From the IMG/VR virus record IMGVR_UViG_3300017987_002383, positions 1 to 24,137 of that record: 24,137 nt of DNA. One strand, given 5' to 3'. Origin of the DNA: a virus. The stretch's first letter is position 1, and every line of letters starts with the position of its first letter. Under the pieces are notes generated by a model. It had not been told where the DNA came from. It saw only the letters and a program-made list of their open reading frames with translations, and ran no database searches. The position numbers and the translations under genes were made by a program. This document shows positions 1-7,768 of this stretch, in pieces.

Positions 1-1752
1 AAAGCAGAATTTGAATCTCTCCCAGCATCTTTTAGATCTTTACTAGAATCTTTCTATTCTTCTATGGTTAAGATTAACGAAAACGGCCTTAGCTTCTATG
101 TTGGAAACAGCAGCTTTAAGCTTGTTGAAGAAAATGATTCAGTTGCAATCTATTCGAAAGAAACTAAGATTAACTTCAAGGATATCAATCAACTTGCTAA
201 GCAGATAGCTTTAGAGATCTCTGGTAGCTTAGGTGTTAATGAATCTAAAGCAGTTTCGGATCTTATCAACCTATATGAAAATTTTGAAAATATCGTTGAA
301 TTGGATTTCGCTAAGAGATTGGAATCAAAGGTATTTGAAGGTGTATCTGTAAACCTTATTAAATGGAACTCAAACCTTTACCTTAACAGGATCAATGAGG
401 GAATGAACGAGAATTCTCTATTTAAGGTTAATGGATCACAAGCTACCAACATGGTTAAGGATTTGATGAAGTACGACATCTCTGAAGGATTAACAGAATT
501 CTTGGATGGCGAGAACAGAATCAAGTCTATTATGCTTAACGATAGAAAGCAAATCATTGATAATATTTCTATTGTCGAGAATGAAATCAATAAGATTTCA
601 CATGCAATGTCTACAAACCCACTTTATGAGAATTCAAAAGAAATGCACAGAGCTAAGCATATGCTTGAGCAAGAGCTTTCTTCGTTGAGGAAAAAATGGG
701 CGGCTGTTAACGAGGAGATCGAAAAGATCGAATCAACTGTAACGGAAGTAAACAACTTAAACGAGGACGAGAAATTTACTGTAGGTGACTATGTAAAGGT
801 AAAAGAATCTGGTAATACTGGTAAGGTAATTTCAGTCGATAGTACTTCTGGCTCTTATACAGTTCTTATGGATAACGGAAGAACCGGAGATTTCAGAATG
901 GACGAGATCGTTGATATCGAAGAGGCACTAAAATCTGCTGGTGAAGAAAACCAAGAAGCAGACGAGACTCAGGAAGAAATTAAGGAGCAAGAAATGGCAG
1001 TAGCTCCTGAAAAACAAACTGAATCCGCAAAAGATAAAACCCCTGCTGCTACTCTTAAGGCTAATACTTCTGCAGCTCCTTCTGCTAAGGATCAGGACGA
1101 TGCTGGTAAAAAGGACATCGAAAAGGAAGATCATGCTAATTTAGAAGAAGCACCAGAGGGTAGCGAGAAGGAAACCAAGTATGACATTAAGTTAAAAGAT
1201 TCTTTGGTTGACAAAGTGGGATACAACGTGAATGAAAATTCTGAAGACGTTGAGTCTACCGAGCCCGAAATGGCTGAAGCTCCTACTGATGGTAATACAG
1301 AACTCTCTGAAAGAGACGTTGAAAATACCGACCAAAACTTAGCGGAAGCCCCGGGCGGAAGAGATCATGCAGATTATGATGTAAAAGCTGCTCACGCAGA
1401 GGAAAAGAATCCGGATATGGTTAAAACTGATCCTGAAATGGCTTCAGCTCCTGGGGATGGTACAGATAAAGAAATGCATCACGAGGTTGGCAAAGAAATG
1501 GGATATAATCTTGATGAAGCAAATGATGTTGAAAAGACAGACCAACAGTTTGCAGTAGCACCAGGTGGTGAGCACAAAGCAGAATATGATGTTGAAGTTG
1601 CTAAAGCTGAAAAGGCAGTAGCAGACGTTATGAAGACAAACCAAGAATTAGCTGAAGCTCCTGCAGCAGGAACTGAAGCTGAAACTGATGTTGAGGTAAA
1701 CCCAGAAATGGGATATAACATTGACGAAAGCGAAGAGTCAAAAAAAAACTAA
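1..1752 (+). CDS. Large acidic repeat protein, 5' end outside window (zero-frame product)
   Basis: The frame is open from base 1, so the gene begins upstream; the ATG at 64 has no special leader and is probably internal. The protein is not recognised as a known family. From the ATG at 64, residues 1-230 are helical and charged. Residues about 236-283 (FTVGDYVKVKESG, then GKVISVD and a DNGRTGDF stretch) look like a small KOW/SH3-type beta barrel. From about residue 285 the chain is very acidic and low in complexity, with six imperfect units around an xAP core: MAVAP, MAEAP, LAEAP, MASAP, FAVAP, LAEAP. These are separated by D/E/K-rich linkers and two copies of EMGYN(L/I)DE. It ends in SKKN at an A-run followed by TAA. 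The gene precedes sigma and head genes, so a virion or head-internal role is plausible but inferred. The -1 frame continues the same repeat (see 1749-1928). Confidence 0.85.
   Translation, partial: KAEFESLPASFRSLLESFYSSMVKINENGLSFYVGNSSFKLVEENDSVAIYSKETKINFKDINQLAKQIALEISGSLGVNESKAVSDLINLYENFENIVELDFAKRLESKVFEGVSVNLIKWNSNLYLNRINEGMNENSLFKVNGSQATNMVKDLMKYDISEGLTEFLDGENRIKSIMLNDRKQIIDNISIVENEINKISHAMSTNPLYENSKEMHRAKHMLEQELSSLRKKWAAVNEEIEKIESTVTEVNNLNEDEKFTVGDYVKVKESGNTGKVISVDSTSGSYTVLMDNGRTGDFRMDEIVDIEEALKSAGEENQEADETQEEIKEQEMAVAPEKQTESAKDKTPAATLKANTSAAPSAKDQDDAGKKDIEKEDHANLEEAPEGSEKETKYDIKLKDSLVDKVGYNVNENSEDVESTEPEMAEAPTDGNTELSERDVENTDQNLAEAPGGRDHADYDVKAAHAEEKNPDMVKTDPEMASAPGDGTDKEMHHEVGKEMGYNLDEANDVEKTDQQFAVAPGGEHKAEYDVEVAKAEKAVADVMKTNQELAEAPAAGTEAETDVEVNPEMGYNIDESEESKKN
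1740..1749 (+). promoter_or_regulatory. Probable -1 programmed ribosomal frameshift site (A AAA AAC)
   Basis: Nine A residues (1740-1748) followed by C give the in-frame heptamer A AAA AAC at 1743-1749, with an overlapping A AAA AAA at 1740-1746, directly before the TAA stop at 1750-1752. A AAA AAC is an established slippery heptamer. Slipping back one base leads into a frame open for 59 codons that carries the same xAP repeat. Possible downstream structures are a 6-bp hairpin (1748-1753 with 1761-1766), which overlaps the site, and a 6-bp hairpin with one bulged base (1772-1777 with 1782-1788). Neither is a strong pseudoknot by eye. A homopolymer sequencing error is the main alternative. Confidence 0.6.
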
Positions 1753-1928
1753 GAAAAATACTTAGTAAAGTTTGGGCTTTTGCTCCAACGGGAAAGGATC
1801 AATCTGAAACACCAGAACCTTTCGTCGATGAAATAAAAGATAAAATGAGCGTCGCCCCAGATGGAAAAGAACCAGCTGGAGACACGCTCATTTCTTCTGA
1901 AGATGGATCTGAAGAGGATAAGGCCTAG
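1749..1928 (+). CDS. Frameshift extension of the acidic repeat protein (-1 frame)
   Basis: This is a 59-codon open stretch in the -1 frame, running from the slippery heptamer to TAG at 1926. It has no credible start of its own: the frame opens after a TGA at 1722, and the first ATG is at 1848 without a suitable leader. Its sequence includes VWAFAPTGKDQ and KMSVAPDGKEPAGD. These match the zero-frame repeat units such as EMASAPGDGTDKE. It therefore reads as the continuation of the upstream protein, adding two xAP units and an acidic end (SSEDGSEEDKA). Either a fraction of ribosomes shift to make a longer form, or the A-run is miscounted and this is simply the true C-terminus. Both readings make it coding. 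Confidence 0.65.
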   Translation, partial: LRKILSKVWAFAPTGKDQSETPEPFVDEIKDKMSVAPDGKEPAGDTLISSEDGSEEDKA

Positions 1929-1937
1929 GCCGAAACT

Positions 1938-1949
1938 AACCTCGAGGTT
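1938..1949. repeat. 12-bp perfect palindrome upstream of the sigma gene
   Basis: AACCTCGAGGTT reads the same on both strands. It lies in the 54-base gap between the acidic repeat gene and the gp55-like gene. It could be a protein-binding site or form a very short hairpin. There is no T-run after it, so it is not a terminator. Its function is unknown. Confidence 0.4.
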
Positions 1950-1982
1950 TAATCTAAAAATAATATAAGTATTAATAAGGTT

Positions 1983-2342
1983 ATGGCAAAGGCTTATGTA
2001 AAAAATAAAGACCTGTTGGCTGCTATTCTAGAGTCAAAGGAAAAAGGTGAGCTAACACCAGAGACCATCGAGATGTTTGGTTTAATGGTTCAAGGCATTT
2101 CAAAAAAGATGGCTTACCGTGACCCAGACGATAAAGCTGATTGTATGGCTTTTGCTATGGAAGACCTTTGTAAATATTGGAACAGGTTCAATCCAGAAAA
2201 GTCGAATAATCCATTTGCATATTATACACAAATTGCAAAAAATGGGTTTGCAAAGGGGTGGAAGAAAATACATCCACCAAAGGCACCAAAAACGATTCCA
2301 TTCTCTTACATAACAGGCGATGACAATACATATAATGTATAA
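1983..2342 (+). CDS. 55: Late-transcription sigma factor, T4 gp55-like (short form)
   Basis: A 119-residue protein resembling the core of T4 gp55, the sigma factor that directs host RNA polymerase to late promoters. Similar features are the N-terminal VKNKDLLAAI, a GISKKM segment, DKADCMAFAMEDLCKYW, and the diagnostic NNPFAYYTQIAKNGF, which corresponds to T4 KNPHAYITQACFNAF. T4 gp55 has about 185 residues; this protein stops just after the region equivalent to T4 YSYF...DDD. It therefore lacks the T4 C-terminal part that contacts the sliding clamp. The ATG follows an A/T-rich leader. The gene is followed 2 bases later by the gp4 homolog. The element it may read is the GGATATATAG motif found elsewhere in the window. 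Family assignment is from recalled sequence similarity. Confidence 0.75.
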   Translation: MAKAYVKNKDLLAAILESKEKGELTPETIEMFGLMVQGISKKMAYRDPDDKADCMAFAMEDLCKYWNRFNPEKSNNPFAYYTQIAKNGFAKGWKKIHPPKAPKTIPFSYITGDDNTYNV

Positions 2343-2344
2343 TC

Positions 2345-2830
2345 ATGCCCGATATAAAGAAAATAAAACCCAATGGGGACTATAAGTCTGGCTTATACGT
2401 TCCACAAAACCCGGACAAGTACATTGGTGACGTCCATAACATAATCTGCAGATCTTCTTGGGAATTCAGGTTTTGTCGTTATTGCGATACTAACGACAAA
2501 ATACTTAAATGGAGTTCTGAACCAATCTCTATTCCTTATTACAATCCTTTGGATAAAAAAGAACACCAATATAACGTGGACTTTTATATGCAAGTTCTTA
2601 AAGATGATGACCAAACCCAGGATTGGATAATAGAGGTCAAACCAGAAAAACATTTTAAGAAGCCTATTCTGGAGGGCAATTCAACACTTAAGAAGCTTAA
2701 GTCTTATAACCATAAAATGCAGATCTGGATTACTAATCAAGCCAAATTTAAAGCAGCCCAGAGATGGGCAGATGCTAGGGGATATAAATTTGGTGTGGTT
2801 GATGAGAACTTTTTATTTAGGAGCAAGTGA
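2345..2830 (+). CDS. 4: Head completion protein, T4 gp4 (gp50/65) family nuclease fold
   Basis: A 161-residue protein matching the T4 gp4 head-completion family, which finishes the filled head before tail joining. Family-like segments are GLYVPQNPDKYIGD, then RSSWEFRFCRYCD, then YNVDFYMQV and WIIEVKPEKH. These supply a PD-(D/E)xK/TnsA-like set of candidate metal ligands: E40, D79, and E97-x-K99. The start ATG at 2345 lies 2 bases after the sigma gene stop, and the stop overlaps the GTG of the next gene (GTGA). In T4 this protein acts at the portal vertex, which fits the portal genes just downstream. Length is close to that of the T4 protein. Whether it cuts DNA is not known from sequence. Confidence 0.85.
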   Translation: MPDIKKIKPNGDYKSGLYVPQNPDKYIGDVHNIICRSSWEFRFCRYCDTNDKILKWSSEPISIPYYNPLDKKEHQYNVDFYMQVLKDDDQTQDWIIEVKPEKHFKKPILEGNSTLKKLKSYNHKMQIWITNQAKFKAAQRWADARGYKFGVVDENFLFRSK

Positions 2831-3432
2831 AGCCTTTCGAAGAACAAATTAAGGAACTAAGAAGGGGATCTCAGTCGATTTCTAATATCTCTAAGGAATC
2901 TAATGATTTATTTAAGAGAAAATACGGTCCAGATGGATCTGGTGGAAGATTAGAATTCAATGGTGATTTCATACCGGGTAAATTCTATACCTGTGAATAT
3001 AAAACGAAAACGAAGGTCTCTGAGAAAACCCCTTTTATCGATAGGGAGCCAGTTTTTATTTTTCTCAAAAAGGAAAAATTTCAAAGTGGATCTATAGCGG
3101 TTTCTGTCGATCTTGGTGTAATCCCTCCCGATTATAGGGGAAATATCATGATGAAATTGTGGGATCAGTATTACAACATATTTAAGGATAATGAGTCTTT
3201 ACCTTATACTTCTCAAATTCCCATACAAGGAATTAGCAGATCTTTTGACCTTTTGTTGAATGGTACTGGATGGAAAACTTCCCTCACCGGATTCAAATTG
3301 GATTTTATGGATAACATTAAGGTTATAGATTATTCTGACCTTGTGAGAATTCCATATCTTTCGGATTTTATGATAGAGGGACAATCAATAAATTGGATAT
3401 ATAATGATTATAGATCGAAATTAAACCTTTAA
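2827..3432 (+). CDS. Conserved phage protein of unknown function next to head-completion gene
   Basis: 201 residues beginning at a GTG that overlaps the gp4 stop (GTGA), a classic translational coupling arrangement. The N-terminus (1-45) is polar and probably flexible (FKRKYGPDGSGG). A compact domain follows from about residue 48, with a PGKFYTCEYKTKTK strand and a PFIDREPVFIFLKK segment, then LGVIPPDYRG. From memory this pattern (PG..Y...Y..K.K...P..D..P....L...PP..R) recurs in a small uncharacterised family in T4-like marine phages, but I cannot name it. In T4, genes 2 and 53 flank gene 4. This protein does not look like gp53, and relation to the DNA end protector gp2 cannot be shown here. 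A role in virion assembly is inferred from position only. Confidence 0.75.
   Translation: MKPFEEQIKELRRGSQSISNISKESNDLFKRKYGPDGSGGRLEFNGDFIPGKFYTCEYKTKTKVSEKTPFIDREPVFIFLKKEKFQSGSIAVSVDLGVIPPDYRGNIMMKLWDQYYNIFKDNESLPYTSQIPIQGISRSFDLLLNGTGWKTSLTGFKLDFMDNIKVIDYSDLVRIPYLSDFMIEGQSINWIYNDYRSKLNL
3395..3403 (+). promoter_or_regulatory. Candidate late promoter for the portal genes (GGATATATA)
   Basis: GGATATATA followed by ATG lies inside the 3' end of the preceding gene. TATATA ends 62 bases before the ATG of the first portal gene, the same spacing as the copy inside the protease-scaffold gene. It lacks the G after TATATA seen in the best copies. Confidence 0.35.
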
Positions 3433-3465
3433 GGTTAAGTACAAAACATAGATCTTATTTTATAA

Positions 3466-5106
3466 ATGGCCGGATTTAACGAAACACCAGAGGGCAACCC
3501 AATATTCCAAAGGATTAGAGAATCTGTAAAATCTCTAAGTAATTTTGGTATGAGATATGGTGACATGGTCATTAAAAACTCACAAGCAATTGGATCGATA
3601 GAGGCTGAATTTATGAAAAAGCAATCTATCGATGACGAGAGTTTGCTTTATTCATTAGGTAGACAAGATACTACTACAAGGCAGTTTATTAGCTACTATG
3701 ATAAAGATTATGCGGGGAAGAGAGACTATCTTAGAAAGTTTGCTCTTAATCCTGAGATAGAGTATATCCTTGATACCGTTTGTGACGAGGCTATTACTTT
3801 TGATTCCTATAATTTCTTTGCGTATCCTGCATTCTTGAACCTTACCGGAGTTAAAGATAAGGTAAAGGAAAGACTTGATGAGAACTACAAGAAGCTTTAC
3901 GATATGTTTGGCTTTGGGGATGACATTAGTGCCTGGCAGTATTTTAGGCAGCTGATGGTTGATGGATTTCTTTCTTTTGAAATTGTTTATGATGATAAAG
4001 GAAAGAATATAATCGGGTTCAAAGAGCTCGATGCAACTACACTAATGCCATCCGTAGAAAAACAACCTGATGGCACTTATTTGAACGTGTGGTATCAATA
4101 CCCCAAGGATATTAATAAGAGGAGGATGCTATACGATTCCCAGGTGATCTACATATCATTTGCTAAGGGAAACACAGTTTCTAGAGTAAGTTACGTCGAG
4201 AGACTGATAAGACCTTATAACGTTCTTAGAATTATTGAATACACTAGGGTTATTTGGTCTGTTATGAATGCTTCCTTCCGGATGAAAATGACAGTACCGA
4301 TCGGATCTAGATCTCCTCAAAAATCTATGCAAACCTTGGGAGAGTTAATGAGTATCTATAAAGAAGATATTAGGTTCAATGACGAAAGTGGGGAACTAAC
4401 TATCGACGGGAGACCAAAAATCCAGTTCTATAAGAATTATCTTATGCCATCTGGTGTAAATGGAACACCGACGATAGAACCCCTAAACAATGCAGGACCT
4501 AACCTTAACGATCCACAGCCGCTAGCATATTTTTATGATAAGCTTGTTCAAGAATCTAAGGTTCCTTTTTCAAGATTTCAAGGACCCGATGGAGGATCTA
4601 TTGGAAACTATTCAAATGGAGCAGAAGGACTTGATAAGGAAGAAATAAGATTTGGTAAGTTTATTAGTAGGCTTAGATCCATATTCCAGGACTTGCTGGT
4701 TAAGCCCCTTTGGATTCAGATGTGTAAGGATTTCCCCGAATTAGAGAAGGATTACTTATTTAAAAGCCAACTTGGTCTAGAATACGTTTCTGATAATCCC
4801 TTTAGGATTAACCAGGAGATAGAGACTATGCTTAAAAAGAAAGAGCAGATTGATGGTATGTATACTCTGACCGATGATAGCGGTGAGCCATTCTTTTCTT
4901 TGGCTTATCTAATAGAATCTCATCTTGGAATGACTGAAGATGATATCAAGGCGAACAAGGAAGCCATTGAGAAGAGAAAAGAGGAAGAAAAAAAGAAATC
5001 CGAGGAAGAGGCTAAATCTACAGGAGAGGAAGGAGAAGGTGCTCCTCCAGAAGAAACCCCGGAGGAATCACCGGCAGAGGGTCCGGAAGAAACCCCACAA
5101 GAATAA
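3466..5106 (+). CDS. 20: Portal vertex protein, T4 gp20 family (first copy)
   Basis: 546 residues of the gp20 portal family. In T4, gp20 forms a dodecameric ring at the head vertex, starts head assembly and is the channel for DNA packaging. Visible hallmarks are the N-terminal FGMRYGDMVIKNSQ, DKDYAGKRDYLRKFALNPE, WQYFRQLMVDGFLSFEIVYD, GFKELDATTLMP, the clip/stem region YISFAKGNTVSRVSYVERLI, and QFYKNYLMP. The C-terminus (about 495-546) is a lysine/glutamate-rich segment ending in a PEETPEESP-type acidic tail, likely exposed. Length is close to T4 gp20. The stop is followed 9 bases later by a second gp20-like gene of the same length and closely related sequence, so this is a tandem duplication. 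A candidate late promoter lies 62 bases before the start. Confidence 0.92.
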   Translation: MAGFNETPEGNPIFQRIRESVKSLSNFGMRYGDMVIKNSQAIGSIEAEFMKKQSIDDESLLYSLGRQDTTTRQFISYYDKDYAGKRDYLRKFALNPEIEYILDTVCDEAITFDSYNFFAYPAFLNLTGVKDKVKERLDENYKKLYDMFGFGDDISAWQYFRQLMVDGFLSFEIVYDDKGKNIIGFKELDATTLMPSVEKQPDGTYLNVWYQYPKDINKRRMLYDSQVIYISFAKGNTVSRVSYVERLIRPYNVLRIIEYTRVIWSVMNASFRMKMTVPIGSRSPQKSMQTLGELMSIYKEDIRFNDESGELTIDGRPKIQFYKNYLMPSGVNGTPTIEPLNNAGPNLNDPQPLAYFYDKLVQESKVPFSRFQGPDGGSIGNYSNGAEGLDKEEIRFGKFISRLRSIFQDLLVKPLWIQMCKDFPELEKDYLFKSQLGLEYVSDNPFRINQEIETMLKKKEQIDGMYTLTDDSGEPFFSLAYLIESHLGMTEDDIKANKEAIEKRKEEEKKKSEEEAKSTGEEGEGAPPEETPEESPAEGPEETPQE

Positions 5107-5115
5107 TAATATAGG

Positions 5116-6720
5116 ATGGCAGGTTTTTTAGATTATGTAGCAGAAAGATCCTTCTTGGGCAACCTTTATAAGAATTTGTCTAAGGTTGGAAGGTTTGGTA
5201 TGGAGTATGAGGATATGGTAATTCGTAATTCTCAAGCTGTTGGTGCTACCGAATCTAATTTTTTCAACGAGCAAGGAACAGGATTTACCGAGAATAATGC
5301 CTTTTATTGGACCCTTGGATATCAAGATACTAAGGTCAGGAAATATATTGCTTATTTTGATAAGGATTACCTTGGTAAAAGAGACTTCCTTAGAAAATTT
5401 TCTCTAAATGGCGAGATCGATTTTATTTTAGATACACTTACTGACGATGCTATTAATTATGATGACAAAAATTTCTTTAGTTATCCTTCTTTAGCAAATA
5501 TTGACCTAAAGCCAAATGTTCTTGATAAGGTAAATGAGACTTATCAGAATCTTTACATGTTGTTTGGTTTCCAGCAAAGTATCTTAGCCTGGCAATATTT
5601 TAAGCAATTCTTGATAGATGGTTTTTTGGCTTTTGAAATTGTCTATTCCACAGACGGTAAGAAAATAGTGGGTTTCAAAGAATTGGACCCAACCTCACTT
5701 CAGCCTGCTACCGAACAGCAACCAAATGGTGAATTCCAGCAGATATGGATACAATATCCAGAGGATAACAAGATGACCAGGAAGCTCAAGAGTGAGCAGA
5801 TCATTTATCTTTCGTATGCGAAAGGAAACACAATTTCTAGGGTAAGTTATGTAGAGAGGCTTATAAGGTCCTATAACATTCTAAGAATCATGGAAAACAC
5901 CAGGGTTATTTGGAATGTGATGAATGCCTCTTATAGACTTAAGTTTGTAATCCCGGTTGGTTCACAATCCCAACAAAAAGCAATGCAGACACTGGGTCAA
6001 TTGATGTCTATTTATAAGGAAGAGATTGAACTCAACGATTTCTCTGGTGAGCTAACAGTAAACGGTAGACCTAAGGTACAATTCTACAAGAATTATCTTT
6101 TTCCCGAGAAAGATGGACAATCTCCACAGATCGAAACGTTGGATCCAAATGGACCAGACTTCAATGTCATGGATAATGTCATCTATTTCTATAACAAACT
6201 TAAGCAGGATTCAAAAATACCTTATGCAAGGTTTGCTTTCAGGAACGGTACCCCTGCTAATTACCAGATAAGTATAGACCAGCTAGAAAGGGATGAAATT
6301 AGGTTTGAAAAATTCCTTACTAGGTTGAGATCAATATTTCAAGAAATATTGGTCAAGCCACTTTATATACAGATGTGCTTGGACTTTCCTGAATTAGCTA
6401 AAGATAGATCGTTCAAGAGTAATCTGGGTCTTACCTATGTTAGAGAAAACCTTTTCGAGGAATTCATCCAGTTACAAAACTACACTAAACGTACACAGTT
6501 TATAAACGATCTGGGCGAGATGAAGCAAAAGATTGGTGAAGAAGAGGTGTCTTATTTTGACAAGGAATTCTTGATTAAAAGATACCTTGGCTTGACTATG
6601 GATGAGTATAAAAAGAACGAGAAATACAAGGAAGCTGAAGCTAAGCTTGCTGAAGAAAAAGCTAAGGAAGCTGGATCCGAAGGAGGAGAAGAAGGCGGAG
6701 GCGAGTCATTCACCCTATAA
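5116..6720 (+). CDS. Portal vertex protein, T4 gp20 family (second, paralogous copy)
   Basis: 534 residues, colinear with the first portal over almost the whole length. By eye roughly half the residues are identical. Matching blocks are FGMEYEDMVIRNSQ, DKDYLGKRDFLRKFSLNGE, WQYFKQFLIDGFLAFEIVY, GFKELDPTSLQP, KGNTISRVSYVERLIRSYN and QFYKNYLFP. No frameshift or stop interrupts it, and the conserved portal blocks are intact, so it appears functional. The C-terminal tail differs (KYKEAEAKLAEEK, then a Gly/Glu-rich end). Upstream spacing is 9 bases, suggesting co-transcription and similar translation. The two could form a mixed ring, or one could serve another role at a different assembly stage; which of the two is unknown. 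Canonical T4 has a single portal gene. Confidence 0.9.
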   Translation: MAGFLDYVAERSFLGNLYKNLSKVGRFGMEYEDMVIRNSQAVGATESNFFNEQGTGFTENNAFYWTLGYQDTKVRKYIAYFDKDYLGKRDFLRKFSLNGEIDFILDTLTDDAINYDDKNFFSYPSLANIDLKPNVLDKVNETYQNLYMLFGFQQSILAWQYFKQFLIDGFLAFEIVYSTDGKKIVGFKELDPTSLQPATEQQPNGEFQQIWIQYPEDNKMTRKLKSEQIIYLSYAKGNTISRVSYVERLIRSYNILRIMENTRVIWNVMNASYRLKFVIPVGSQSQQKAMQTLGQLMSIYKEEIELNDFSGELTVNGRPKVQFYKNYLFPEKDGQSPQIETLDPNGPDFNVMDNVIYFYNKLKQDSKIPYARFAFRNGTPANYQISIDQLERDEIRFEKFLTRLRSIFQEILVKPLYIQMCLDFPELAKDRSFKSNLGLTYVRENLFEEFIQLQNYTKRTQFINDLGEMKQKIGEEEVSYFDKEFLIKRYLGLTMDEYKKNEKYKEAEAKLAEEKAKEAGSEGGEEGGGESFTL

Positions 6721-6731
6721 ATTTCATCTAA

Positions 6732-7739
6732 ATGGATCTAAAGGATCTTCTATCTTCAAAGAAAATTCTGGTAGTTGGAGACGTTATATTGGACCATTAT
6801 ATCTATGGTAAGGTATATCGAGTTTCACCTGAAGCCCCAGTACCTGTGGTTTTAAAATCACATTCAACATATTGCTTGGGAGGTTCGGCAAACGTTGCTC
6901 AAAACATTTCTTCTTTTGGCTCTGAATGTTGGCTGCTTGGTATCTATGGAGACGACGGGGGATCCTTAGAAATTGATACATTGCTTAATCAAAGGAACAT
7001 AAATTCTTTAATGGTAAAGGATTGGTCTAGGTCAACTATAGAAAAAACTAGGGTAATTGGTAATAATCACCAGATTGTAAGGATAGATTTGGAAAGAACC
7101 GATCCGCTAATACCAGATATTGAGAAGGAGGTTTTGAAATCGTTTGATTCTATCATATCCCAAATGGATGGTGTTATTATACAAGACTACGGAAAGGGAA
7201 TGCTAAGTACAGAACTTATTGATAAGATAACCAAAAAGTGTCTAGACCTTGGAATACCTACACTTACTGATCCGAAGGATAAGAATTTCTCTAAATATGC
7301 TGGGTCTACCTGGATAAAACCAAATCTTAGCGAGTTTAAGTCAGCATTAAATATTCCACAGCCAGAATCGCTTGATTTAAAAAGAACCATAAAATTAATG
7401 GATAGCCTAAGGGATGATTTTGGTTTTGACGGTGTCTTGCTTACTCTTTCGGAGGATGGGATGCTGCTAAAGACCGCTTCCGATTTTGAGCAAGTTGATG
7501 GGGTTCAAATAGAGGTGACTGATGTTTCTGGAGCTGGAGACACGGTTAGTGCTGTTTTCATGCTTCTCTTAACAAACAACGTTTCTGACCTTGACTGTTT
7601 AAGGATATCAAATCTTGCTGGTTCTTTGGTCTGTCAGGTATCTGGTGCAGTCCCGGTAGATGCTAATCTCCTGTATATGAATTTACTTAAAAATTCTTGG
7701 GTTATTACAAACAAATCAGGAGAGCCCATTCTAGTGTAG
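6732..7739 (+). CDS. HldE/HldA-type D-glycero-D-manno-heptose 7-phosphate kinase (PfkB family)
   Basis: 335 residues of the PfkB/ribokinase family, closest in pattern to the kinase domain of HldE (RfaE). That enzyme phosphorylates heptose-7-phosphate at O-1 on the way to ADP-heptose for LPS core. Family features are KILVVGDVILDHYIYG, VSPEAPVPVV at 31-40, GGSANVAQNI at 50-59, the HldE-like EKTRVIGNNHQIVRIDLE, DYGKGML at 152-158, and the C-terminal anion hole TDVSGAGDT with the catalytic base D270. Only the kinase domain is present; the HldE cytidylyl/adenylyl half is missing. It sits 11 bases after the second portal stop in an otherwise T4-like order, so it is an inserted accessory gene. Substrate could be another sugar phosphate; the HldE-specific N-terminus argues for heptose. 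Confidence 0.85.
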   Translation: MDLKDLLSSKKILVVGDVILDHYIYGKVYRVSPEAPVPVVLKSHSTYCLGGSANVAQNISSFGSECWLLGIYGDDGGSLEIDTLLNQRNINSLMVKDWSRSTIEKTRVIGNNHQIVRIDLERTDPLIPDIEKEVLKSFDSIISQMDGVIIQDYGKGMLSTELIDKITKKCLDLGIPTLTDPKDKNFSKYAGSTWIKPNLSEFKSALNIPQPESLDLKRTIKLMDSLRDDFGFDGVLLTLSEDGMLLKTASDFEQVDGVQIEVTDVSGAGDTVSAVFMLLLTNNVSDLDCLRISNLAGSLVCQVSGAVPVDANLLYMNLLKNSWVITNKSGEPILV

Positions 7740-7768
7740 ATCATTTTTTTAGTACGCCTTGGTTTCTT

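Noticed and set aside
1479-1721. Minus-strand open frames over the acidic repeat region and other genes
   Set aside because: They are antisense shadows of strongly coding + strand genes with low-complexity composition and no supporting features; no minus-strand gene is convincing.
3461-3468. TATAAATG resembling the T4 late promoter TATAAATA
   Set aside because: It overlaps the portal start codon, leaving no room for a transcript start upstream of the ATG.
6716-6723. TATAAATT at the portal 2 stop, T4 late promoter-like
   Set aside because: It lies only 8 bases before the kinase ATG, too close to serve it, and part of it is the stop codon context.
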